Assembly (NCBI RefSeq): GCF_000715075.1
Contig: NC_134090.1
Coordinates: 45,076,792 to 45,140,791, forward strand
Reading direction: 5' to 3'
DNA length: 64,000 nucleotides
Source: Nicotiana tabacum
Lineage: Eukaryota; Streptophyta; Magnoliopsida; Solanales; Solanaceae
Within the stretch, counting starts at the first letter, position 1. Each line of letters starts with the position of its first letter. The position numbers and the translations under genes were made by a program. Under the pieces are notes generated by a model. The model saw nothing but the letters and a program-made list of their open reading frames with translations, was not told where the DNA came from and made no database searches. Shown here piece by piece: positions 54,420 through 64,000 of this stretch.

Positions 54420-57049
54420 TGTAACGACCCGACCGGTCGTTTTGAGAATTAACGCCCTGATCCTCTATTAAATGTTTTCCCCGTGTTTATTTCAACTATT
54501 ATGATTTGCCAAGAAGACTTGTTTTGAGTTTTGGAATGTTTTGGGATACATAGTCCCTAAATGAGAGCTTAAGCTTTAGAATTTGGACCGTTGTCGGAGC
54601 TGTGTGAAGACGACCTCGGAATGGAATTCCTTTGATTCCATTAGCTCCGTTGGGTGATTTAGGGCTTAGGGGCGTGTTTGGATTGGGTTTTGGAGGTTCG
54701 TAGCTTATTTAGGCTTGAAATGTCGAAAGTTGAATTTTTGAAGTTTCTAGATCGATGGTGATATTTTGATATCGAGGTCGGAATCCGATTCTGAAAGTTG
54801 GAATAGTTTCGTAGTATTGAATGTGACTTGTGTGCAACATTTGAGGTCAATCAGACGTGGTTTGGTTGGTTTCGGCATAGGTTGTATAATTTTGAAATCT
54901 TAAGTTCATTAAATTTGGATTGGAGGGTGATTCAAGATTTTAGCGTTGTTTGATCGGATTTGAGGGCTCGACAAAGTTTGTATGGTATTTTAGGATTGGT
55001 TGGCATGTTTGGTTGAGGTCCCGGGGGCCTTGGATGGGTTTCGGATGCTCAACAGATCATTTTTGGACTTAAAAAGATGGCAGATTTTACTGGTATTTTA
55101 TTGCAGAAGGTGTGTTCTTCGCGTTCACGAGTCAAGGGACACATTCGCATAGGGTTGGACTCCAGTGAATCGCGAACGCGTGAGTGGCGTTGAATTCACG
55201 TAGGGAAAGTTGGAGCTGCTGGGACCTCAGGAGTTTTCTCAACGCATTCGCGTAGGAAGGGGTCGCGTTCACGAAGGCTCTGGCAGCTGAAGCTTTGCAT
55301 TCCCGAGAAGGAGCTCGCGTTCGCGATGAAATACGCATCTGGGCAGAATTTAAATTCCAAAAGCAAGGGTTTGAGTTCATAACTCAAAAATTGGATTGAG
55401 AGCTTGGTACGAGGCGAAATTTGGAGATATTTTCAGAGGAAGTTTGTGGGTAATAATTCCTAATTCCTTTTTGATTATATCCCATTAATTTAAACATGAA
55501 TTCATCATCTAATTTCGGATTTGGGGTGAAAAATTGGAAACTTTTGAGAAAAGTTCTTAGGCCTAATTTTGAAATTTTGATCAAGATTTGGTATCGAATT
55601 TGAGTAAATTTGGTATGGGTAGATTTGTAAGTGAATGGGTGTTCATAATTTATGACTTTTACCCGATTCCGAGACATAGGCCCGTGGAGGATTTTTGGGC
55701 GTTTTTCTATTTTCTTGTCTTAGCTTCGATTTCATTAGCTAAATTAGTTGTTTGTAGTTGTATTTATGTTATGATATTGATTTGGTTAGATTTGGGCCAT
55801 TCGGAGTTGGATACTCGTGGCAAGAGCATGATATCGGATTGATGTTGAGTTGGTTCGAGGTAAGTGGCTTGCATAATCTTGTGTGGGGGAACTTCCCTTT
55901 TTATTTTGGTACTGTTGTTATATGAATGTTGTGTACGTGAGGTGACGAGTACGTATATATGCTAATTATTAAAAAATCCCGTTTTCATTAAGCAAATATC
56001 TATGTTTTCTTGTGACTGAGCAACACTAGTGTATGAAGCCTCCTGTTTAGCTTAGAAAAGCATGCTTATGTGACTTAACTGTCTTACCTTCTTTAACTAA
56101 GCAACACTAAGCATGCTTAGAGTCCTCTCTTCCTGGTACGAACTTGAATAGAATTGTAGGATTCTTTCTTGAGACTGTTGTGTATTTACTTTGGGACTAC
56201 GAATCGGTATTCCAGGAGATCCCCCTGCATGTTTACTTTGGGACTACGGATCGATATTCCGGGAGATCCCCCTGCACATTTATAATTGGGACTACGGGAC
56301 GATATCCCAGGAGATCCCCCTATACTGGATATTTACTTTTGGACTACGGGACGATATCCCGGGAGATCATTTGCACATTTACGTTTGGGACTACGGGACG
56401 ATATCCTGGGAGATCCCCGGTTGCTATCTTTGTGTATTGAGTTATTTCTTGCTGTGATTTCTCCTTTATTGACTGTTAGCATTTAATTATACGGTCTCAT
56501 TTCACATTATTTTACCTTGTTATATATATAACCAGTAGGGCCCTAATTTGATCTCGTCACTACTCGACCGAGGTTAGGCTTGGCATTTTCTGGGTACCAC
56601 TGTTGTGTACTCATGCCCTTTCCTGCACATATTTTTCGTGTGCAGATCCAAGTTCTATTTCTCAGCCATACTTCCAGTGAAGTGAGGCGATCCAGACACT
56701 TCGAGGTATATCTGCCGCATCTGCAGACCTAGAGTCCCTCTCTATTCCTCCTTTAGTTACTAACTTCCTGTATTTTTCTTCGTTGTTAGATTTTTTAGAG
56801 ATTAGATACTATGTACTTCTGTAGCTTGTGATTTCATGAGATTTCGGGTTTTGGGAGTGTTATTATTGGTCGAGAGTGTTATTATTATATATGTCGAGCG
56901 ACATTTTAAACACTTTATCTATATTTATACCTGTTAGATGGTTAGTTTGTACTGTTAAATTCCTTTTTCCGTAAATTGTTAGGCTTACCTAGTCGTAGAG
57001 ACTAGGTGCCGTCACGATAATTCCCAGAGGGAGAACCTGCTTCGTGACA
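54420..57049 (+). repeat. 3' LTR of C (2.63 kb)
   Basis: It starts TGTAACGACCCGACCGGTC and ends TTCGTGACA. The first 22 bases contain AACGACC-CGACC-GGTCGTT, a perfect 7-bp hairpin that is decayed in the 5' LTR. Confidence 0.9.
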
Positions 57050-57974
57050 GCGTGTTTCTGTATGCTTTGAAACTTGGGACTGAAAATTGTAGGTCAGTAG
57101 ATCTTCTTTGTTGTGAATGGTTGTTTATATTTTGCTCAATCTATTTTGAAGAGATTTTATAGATATATCTATATCACAAAGCACCACGAGTCCTTTCCAT
57201 TTATATTCTTGTAGACATAAATTTATATTCCATTTATATATATAACGAAAATTTCAAGTGGCAAAAATTCATGACAGGGCTAATCCTAAGAATGCTTTTG
57301 TAAATCACATTTTAAAATGATAGCACATAGAAAACTAATCAAACTATGACCCCAAATCGCTCTTTAATCATATATGTATATATCAGTGTGTTCGTATCCA
57401 CCATTTCATCAGTAATTTTCACTATAGTGTCAAAGGCAAGAGCATGTCTCTTTCATTTGTTATCATTTGCTTGTATATTTCCTGCTTCAGAATTGTGAAT
57501 CTGCGTAAATGCATAGGCTCTAGATAGTACCCCAGTTCATTTAATCCCCTTCTCCAGAAGATACTAAATGTGGAAAGGTCCTGCAAAAAATGGTGTCTTC
57601 CACAATTTGTGTTGGTATTTCATGATTTCACTATAGGCTGGTATCTTTTTTCAAATATTTTTTTTGGAATTTGTTAATTCATGAAAAGGGATTGGAAATA
57701 TGGATGATTATGTTTAAGAATTCTTTTATCTTTGTTCGGTATTGATTCGCAAATTTAGCTCATCATGTTACATTTAGACTTGGTTGACTGTAAAACTCTC
57801 TTAGATAAAAAAAACTGTCATCTTGCAATCCTTTTCATTCCAATATATAGTACTTCATTTGTCTATTTAAGGTCCTTATTTTGGTCAAAGAAAGGAACTG
57901 AGCATTTCCAAGATTTGTTTTCATTCCAAGATTGGGGTGTTAGTAATTCTAAGCTTATTCTCATGTCAACTTGT
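57050..57974 (+). mobile_element. CACTA transposon, continuation after C
   Basis: This is the presumed resumption of the CACTA interior after element C. It is AT-rich, has no recognisable transposase motif, and is cut by LTR F. The 117-codon frame at 57765-58115 runs across the LTR boundary and is not credible. Confidence 0.45.
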
Positions 57975-58549
57975 TGTGAGCACGTGATTTTTGCTTCCCG
58001 AAAACTACTCCAAAAGAAATCAAAAATAAGACAAATTTCATCTGTGTACAATTTTGAGAATTTACGTAACATTTTGGTAATTATTTTTGTCCGTAAATGT
58101 TTACCCTTGTTGTGATTAATTCAAAAATACAAAAATACATGTTGCACGCACATTCAAGATCTAATTGTGTATTTTGGAATTAATTAAACCATGTTTTATT
58201 TTAAAAGAAAGAAAACCACAAAAGATATGTATTTGTTGCATTTCGTCATTTATGTATGTTGTTGTGTAATTTTATTTTTAATTAAATACTTGACCTTGTG
58301 TGTTAATTGTTTGTTGTTAAGGTTTAATTAACATTTTTGTAGGCTAATTTTGGTTGTACAAATTATTTTGGAATTTTATTGATGGTTAATTAAAAGTAGA
58401 AAAAGAAAAAGAGTTGAAAAAATAAAATAAAGAACACTCGGTTTGGGCCAAAAAATTAAAATGAAAGTAGGCCAAACGAGCTGGCCTAGTGTATTAAACC
58501 GGTCCGTCTCCTCAGAGGTGCCCGAACGGCACCGTTTCTGTCACAGTTG

Positions 58550-58750
58550 AGCGGGGTTGTTGATCTCAAATGGATCAACGGCCAAGATCACATCTTTCAT
58601 ACCCGTTCCCTGTACCCGACCCATCACCCGGTTCGAACCGACCCCCCAACTAAAACCAAACGGCACTGTTCCCCTTAAGTGTATTTATCCGGGCCATTGA
58701 TCTCATCAGATCGAACGACCCAGGATTAACTCCCTCCCCCGTATAAAAGC
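58550..58750 (+). promoter_or_regulatory. Probable promoter of LTR F
   Basis: GTATAAAAGCC at 58741-58751 is a good TATA box, followed by a C-rich leader. Upstream are two GATC dyads, GTTGATC...GATCAAC near 58558 and TTGATC...GATCGAA near 58699. A matching dyad is in LTR E (41708-41735). Confidence 0.6.
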
Positions 58751-61503
58751 CTCAATCCCTCACCCCACGCCCCCAAACCAAACCCACCCCCCTCACCCCT
58801 TCGTCTCTCTCAAACTCAGAGACCGGCCCCCTCGATAACCCTAGATGCCACCAAATCCTCCCACCTGAAACCCGGCGGCAACAACGCCGTCGGCCGCTAT
58901 AGCCACACCACTGAACCTCCACACCACCCTGAACACGAATCCCTGGTCACTTAACTTCGAATCATCCCCAGTGTTCTCGAATCTTCAATCGAAGATTCGA
59001 GCCAAAACCCTAAATCACCTAATGAGTCCCAAAATCACACCAACCAACCACCTGACCTCCCTCGTGCTTAAACCACCATTAATTCCATTCGAATCTAGGT
59101 AGAGACCTTCGAGCCCCAAATCGGACCGTATGAACCCTAGAACTCAAAACCATGGGGGTCTGTCCAGTTTAAAGGAAGAAGTGAGGTCTAATAGACCTTA
59201 ATCGAGGTGTTCTTAGTTAAGAACACTTCAATTAAAGTCCGTTCGACCTCAAAGAGGTCGAGTCCAGTTCGAGCATGGGTCATTTTTGTTCTTAAGCTTC
59301 CGAGGTAATTTCTCCTTTCTTTCCTTCTGTTTGTGTGCTATTTGTGTTTGTTTATATGTTAGTTTAATTTGTTTGATTTTTCTATCATTTTTCTTTTAAT
59401 TATGTCCGTCTTCATAAGACCTTTTATCTGGTCGATTCATTTGTTTGTCTGTTAGTTGTACCTATCGTGATGGACTACGTGTTTAATCTGATTAATATCG
59501 TCAAGTGGTTTATATAGGTGCCCTGTTGAGTCTAAGTGTGTATCGATTAATTGTTATCCGTTATAGCGTGTAATCGAATGTATAAATATCGTCGTTTAGT
59601 TTGATTAAAAGAAGGAGGAAGCACGACAATAGTTTATCTCGTTGACTCATTCCAGTGTTTGTCATTTCTGCTTCTTTTCTGTTCTTATGTGATTGAGCTG
59701 AAATTGTTGAATGTATCCAATTGCTTCTTTGAACCAAACTGGCTCGCTTATTTTAAGGCCACATGAACCTCATTCCCTCATCCCTTCTGCCTGGAATCAT
59801 TTTGTGTGTTTGGATAGGATTGAATTGGTCATAGCTGTATAATCTGATAGTTAGTAATCAGTGCTTAGTTGAACTTAGAGGGGTTATATACTGGCTATTA
59901 AGAGTTGGGGCATAACAGTAGTCTTCAGGGGGTTAAGGGTAATTTTGGCATTTGACAGGGTTTTATCAGAATTAACTTAAGGGTCTGTCAAGTGGTTAAT
60001 TAAAATACTACTAATTTAATGACAATGGGGAACAAGACATAAGAGCATGGGAGTTTAAAATGAATACTCTAATAAACCCATAACTCTTGATTAGAACAAT
60101 AGGACAAGCATGGGGAACAATATAATGGGCATCAAGAAAAGACATTTAGGCATGGGAAGTTAAGGGGTATGGGCAGAGTTAAGGTCTGAAGGTATCAAGG
60201 CAGCCTGGTGCTTGCCTACTTTGCCTATAAATAGGCTCATTTAGAACAAAATAGGAGCTGGTTTTTTTATCCTAAGAAGCCAGAGAAAAACAAGAGTGTT
60301 GAAGATGGAGATTTAACCTAAAACTCTAGAGAAATAGAGGGCATATCGGATGTGCTATTATCTTGCTAAGTCAGTGAGCTGGTTGATCCGGATAAGGCTA
60401 AGCTTTACATCAAAAGAGCTTCAGCTTGTTTTTTTTCTTGAGTGTCTGACAAATCAGAAACTACTGTTTCTTGCATCTGTTTGTGTTCTTTTGGGTACTG
60501 TTGGATTTCAGCTTGGTATTTCCTAGTTTTCTATTGGTTGAGCACTGTTCCATTGGGTTACTGCTTGGTTTTCTGCCTGGTTTTCTTTAAATCTGCCACG
60601 GGGTGTCTATTACTAGTTACTACTGGTACTGGTTGTTGTTGTACTGCTGTGTTGCTGCTTACACTACTGTTGCTTCTACTGATTTTCCTCTACTTCTTTG
60701 CTTTCCAAATATCAGGTACACAATCGAATGGCTGAACTTTGTAATCTGAGAATTTGAAGCATGAATACAAAAGTGAAGGGTTGAAGTTTTGAATTCTTTA
60801 CAGTTGTCTACTTACTTGTATACACATCAGAACACTTCTTTCATTAGAGTCATGTAGGTGTTTGTTTATGTATAACTGGACATGCCTATTCTACAGTAGT
60901 TTAGTTGTAAAACTTCTGCCCCCCTGTATGCTTTTAGTTAATAAAGACTAATGATGTAGTAGTAATGTTCTGTCGATTTCAGTCTATTTTGTTTAAAAGC
61001 ATGTTCCAAATACACATCAGGCCGTAGGTTGATTACTCAATAGTTTAAACTATTTCAGTTAACAAATTGCTTATCTAAATTCGTAAGAACGGGTTCAATT
61101 AGATACCATTGGTTAATTTCAGCACCTAAGTGGTCTAGGATAAAAAAAATCAGATTTTTAAGTTCATTCATTCCAGTAGAATGTCACTTTAAATTGGCAG
61201 AAATTTGTTAACTGACACCATTTTTTTAGTTTGGCAAATTATGAATATGTGTAGAAACCATTAACTAGGCCCAATTTGAAGTAGGATGACCCAGGTCCGA
61301 TTTGACCCCTTATATGTCGGACGTGGGCCCATAACTATCAAACAGACTGCCCTTACTACGTTCATTTTAGATTTAACGAATCATGTTCGAAACTTAACTA
61401 TAATAACCCGTAAGTATATAAATAAAGTAGGACCTTTTCTTCATTTTTTTAGAGACAAACGAAATAGAAAACATAGTCACTATAGGATGACCTTTAAAAT
61501 AAA

Positions 61504-62122
61504 ATGAGGTGCGCCTCGCCAAATAAATTACAAATCGCGGGGCCCTCAATAAACATATACAATAATTGGTTAGACTTCGAAGTTGGCCGTTTTAGTGAAT
61601 TTTCACGACCTCTTCCCAAAATAACAATACGTTAGTCTCTTTAGGACGCGCCTTAATTAATCTTACCTTCTTAAATATGGGTGTGCATTTATGTAACCCA
61701 AATCCAAATCCCAACGAAGTCGAAATGCGTCGACCAATCACGAGTGCATTGATTGTGACGTGGTTCGAAATGCATTTCCATGACGTTGCAATTCTTTAAA
61801 ACAAAAATAACAAATGAGACGAGCCTCGCCAAGCAAAAAATGCACAAGCTGCGGGGCCCTCTATACGTATTTGTGAAGTTGCTTAGATTCCGGGACGGGC
61901 CGTTTAGCAAAATTTCATGGCCTCGCCCAAAAATAACACTACGTTAGTCGCTTAGGGCGCGTCCTTAATAAAATTATTTCCTTAAATACGGGTGTGCATT
62001 TATGTAACCCAAATCCAAATCTCAACGAAGTCGAGACGTGTCGATAGCCTCGGGTACATTGATTGTGACGAGGTTCGAGGTACGTTTTTACGACGTTGCA
62101 ATTCTTTTTGTAAAAATAACAA
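61504..62122 (+). repeat. 310-bp tandem duplication in LTR F
   Basis: Unit 1 (61504-61813) and unit 2 (61814-62122) share GAG-GCCTCGCCAA, GCGGGGCCCTC, GGGTGTGCATTTATGTAACC and GACGTTGCAATTCTTT in the same order. Divergence is substantial, so the duplication is old. Confidence 0.88.
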
Positions 62123-62485
62123 CAATAATAATAGAAGCGGTAAAAGAATCATAATTTGCACTAAGTTCAATATGAATTAAAATCAGATAAACAAGCCGAA
62201 TATGACAGTTGAGCGACCGTGCTAGAACCACGGAACTCGGAAATGCCTAACACCTTCTCCCGGGTTAACAGAATTCCTTATCCGGATTTCTGGTTTGCGG
62301 ACTTTAATACAGAGTCATTCTTTTCCTCGATTCGGGATTAAATTGGTGACTTGGGACACCCTAAATCTCCTAAGTGGCGACTCTGCAATAAATAAACAGA
62401 TCCCGTTTCGATTGTCCTTTAATTGAAAAAACTCCCTTCGCGCCCCTTTGAGGCGGCGCGGGTGAAAGAGGAGGTGTGACAGCTC

Positions 62486-62503
62486 TGGCGACTCTGCTGG
62501 GGA
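62486..62503 (+). promoter_or_regulatory. Primer-binding site, element F
   Basis: TGGCGACTCTGCTGGGGA lies four bases after the LTR end and is identical to the site of E. Confidence 0.88.
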
Positions 62504-63651
62504 GGTAAACCCAGAATCTCTGGTTCAGGGTTCAGAATTCGAGCTTAGATAAATTGTTATATTTGGGCTTTATCTGATTTTGTTACATGTTTGGGTCTAA
62601 TGTGCTAAATGCTGCTTTTACCGCTTTGATGTTATCTGAACTGTATATAAACTGTGCTGAAACCCTTCTCTTCTTACCTCTGGGGATGTGCTTGCTGGTC
62701 GAGACTCCCTATTATGTTAGTGTCAATACCCGAAATAAGAAAGAGGCCGGACAAGTTACTAAGCCGGATGGCCTTTTGGTTCCCGGTACGTAGCCCCCTC
62801 CTCGACTCGAGTTGTCCGCTCGGGTACACAGTCTAGAACATATACCCAGGTTGAACCTAGAATAACTTGACTTCATGCCGGATCCCTAGTAGGAACGTTT
62901 ATTTGCATCATGTTGCATTTGACTTAGGGGACTCAACACAGGGGTTGGGTCCGTCTAGGACAAGTAACCTGAAATGAAAAAAAGACCATCCTGCTGCATC
63001 CTGTTTGTTTTGCACATTTATTTGCTTCAGATCAAAATGCTGACTGGCTTCTGAAATCCGGAATTTTTGAAAAATTGTGAAAGAAAAAGAAAAATAGCAG
63101 TGTAGGGAGATAACTACTTATTTTTAGAAAAATAAAACCAATGTCCAAGTAGTGTCAAAACCCTGCCGAAATTTTGATAAATGAAAAAAAATTGTCTTTT
63201 TTAAAAACAAAAGAAAGGAGTCTTGTTTACAAGTTTAGTTTATGTTGGCGAACTACGCTAGTTTGATTCTCACCGGATGTGAGATACGTAGGCAACCCTC
63301 ATCGGGTCCAACCTCCCCTTTTGCTAAAATAGCCAAAAAAAATATGTCAAATTTTAATTTCATCATAAATGAGTTGGGTCACGCCGTTTTGTCAAAAATA
63401 GCCGAATGTTCTCGAAAGGGACGTCGGAAGGCTAACTTTGCATAAACGGACACTTTTGATCATCCTTTAGAGATTTGGTTGGTTGACCCTCACAGCCTTA
63501 AAATCTTCATTTCCGAAGTGCTGGAAGGTCGTGTTCGGAACCGGATCTTCCTTTAAATTTCGAAGAAAAAATAAAAATAATATATATATATATATATATA
63601 GCCAACTGGTTGAGTTAGATAAATTTTATTTTTGCTTAATCACCCTAATAA
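62504..63651 (+). other. 5' leader of F
   Basis: No gene is seen. It contains GAGATACGTAGGCAAC (63281) and an AT microsatellite (about 63579-63600). Short open frames here look accidental. Confidence 0.6.
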
Positions 63652-64000
63652 ATGTGCAGAATGAGGACAAGTCAGACTTCGCACGTGACAATTGTGAACA
63701 AGATCCCTTTGGAGTTGCACATGTGGTGGGATGACTTGGGCGAGTCAGGATGCGACACAATCAATCTATACTTGGGAGGCCTCCCTGGGTTGCTGAAAAT
63801 TAATCCTAGAGGGGATATCATAAAGGCCTTGGTCGCATTCTGGGACCTGGCTCACAACGTATTTCGCTTCTCGGATTTTGAACTTACCCCAACATTGGAA
63901 GAAATAGCCGTGTACATCGGGAGCCCCAAGATTCCTTTGAGACACCAATATCTGATCGCTCCAAGGGCCGTAGCCGTACACAGGTTCCTAGACTCTCTGA
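63652..64000 (+). CDS. ORF1 of element F, 5' part (runs off the window)
   Basis: From ATG 63652, after two in-frame TAA codons, the frame stays open to the window end (116 codons and one base). A second ATG is at 63661. Motifs are VNKIPLELHMWWDDLGES, LPGLLKINPRGDIIKALVAFWD, and VFRFSDFELTPTLEEIAVYIG followed by PRAVAVHRFL. It aligns with the broken ORF1 of E (IPPLLLDWWEDIPSS, FWDKESAVFCFRN), and the FWD...F.F...ELTPTLEEI pattern resembles the plant mobile domain of host MAIN/MAIL-type proteins. No function is established for this Ogre-type ORF. It is the only long coding stretch in the window without visible damage so far. Confidence 0.8.
   Translation, partial: MCRMRTSQTSHVTIVNKIPLELHMWWDDLGESGCDTINLYLGGLPGLLKINPRGDIIKALVAFWDLAHNVFRFSDFELTPTLEEIAVYIGSPKIPLRHQYLIAPRAVAVHRFLDSL

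Larger units (their letters stand above)
46642..57049 (+). mobile_element. Element C: Del/Tekay-like chromovirus with both LTRs
   Basis: The order is LTR (46642-49293), primer site, gag, protease, RT, RNase H, integrase, chromodomain-like tail, PPT and LTR (54420-57049). The LTRs differ at roughly one base in seven over the first 140 bases, mostly transitions, so this is the oldest complete copy here. The flanks ACGTA and GCGTG agree at three of five bases, a possible decayed target duplication. It lies inside the CACTA element. All coding frames are broken. Confidence 0.92.
57975..62481 (+). repeat. 5' LTR of F (4.5 kb)
   Basis: It starts TGTGAGCACGTGATTTTTG and ends AGGAGGTGTGACA. TGGCGACTCTGC at 62375-62386 is an exact 12-base copy of the start of the primer site, 111 bp before it. 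AACACCTTCTCCCGGGTTAA near 62250 is shared with LTR G. Internal open frames, including a very hydrophobic one at 60442-60735, have no family features. Confidence 0.82.
57975..64000 (+). mobile_element. Element F: 5' end of an Ogre/Tat-like retrotransposon
   Basis: It comprises a 4.5 kb 5' LTR, the family primer site, a 1.15 kb leader and the start of ORF1, cut by the window edge. There is no polypurine tract before 57975, so this is the true 5' end; the flanking CTTGT would be one copy of a 5-bp duplication. Confidence 0.85.

Noticed and set aside
46637..57054. Target-site duplication of C (ACGTA / GCGTG)
   Set aside because: Only three of five bases agree, so it is plausible after decay but not good enough to claim.
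57765..58115. 117-codon frame near the F boundary
   Set aside because: It spans the CACTA/LTR F junction at 57975, so it cannot be an ancestral gene.
58600..59300. Host gene promoter and 5' UTR (TATA box, C-rich leader)
   Set aside because: It lies inside LTR F, shares dyads with LTR E, and no coding exon follows.
60442..60735. 97-codon very hydrophobic frame, possibly a membrane protein
   Set aside because: It lies in LTR F in T-rich, low-complexity sequence, and no counterpart was seen in LTR E.
62375..62503. tRNA gene
   Set aside because: The tRNA-like words are primer-binding sites 18 bases or shorter, and no cloverleaf is present.

Overview
This window is intergenic, transposon-filled DNA from a large-genome flowering plant. 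The families seen (Del/Tekay-like chromoviruses with 2.6-2.9 kb LTRs and an initiator-Met-type primer-binding site, plus Ogre/Tat-like giants with about 4.5 kb LTRs and an extra ORF upstream of gag) and their sequence style point to Solanaceae, probably Nicotiana-like. That placement is inference from memory of repeat style, not from a search. I see no host gene, tRNA, rRNA or CRISPR. Every recognisable coding region is a retrotransposon gene, and all but one (cut by the window edge) are broken by stops, frameshifts or lost catalytic residues.

Layout, left to right. 1-854: 3' part of a Ty3-type LTR (H) that begins in a TATG microsatellite. 1061-1116: the last 56 bp of an A-type internal region. 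1117-11227: element A (+), two 2.8 kb LTRs around a 4.45 kb interior with no gag or pol, so LARD-like. 11228-15613: partial Ogre/Tat-like element G (+), consisting of a 3' UTR with three tandem hairpin arrays, a hairpin, a polypurine tract and a 2.1 kb LTR. 15614-42306: Ogre/Tat-like element E (-), with 3' UTR arrays, pol (INT, RNase H, RT), protease, gag, ORF1, primer site and a 5' LTR. That LTR is split by chromovirus B (-), 28986-39552. 42307-45312: tail and truncated LTR of chromovirus D (+). 45313-46641 and 57050-57974: 5' part of a CACTA DNA transposon, split by chromovirus C (+), 46642-57049. 57975-64000: 5' LTR, primer site, leader and start of ORF1 of another Ogre/Tat-like element, F (+).

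The likely order is D before the CACTA, the CACTA before C and F, and E before B. LTR pairs look old: about ten differences in roughly 200 compared bases for B, and more for A and C.

The strongest unexplained signal is structural. Many of the short tandem repeats here, in two retrotransposon lineages, are arrays of small stem-loops. In the clearest cases the two arms change together from copy to copy while the loop stays constant. Similar conserved hairpins sit in the leader after the primer site, just before the polypurine tract, and at LTR ends. The Ogre/Tat LTRs also carry a near-copy of their own primer-binding site about 95-110 bp before the LTR end.
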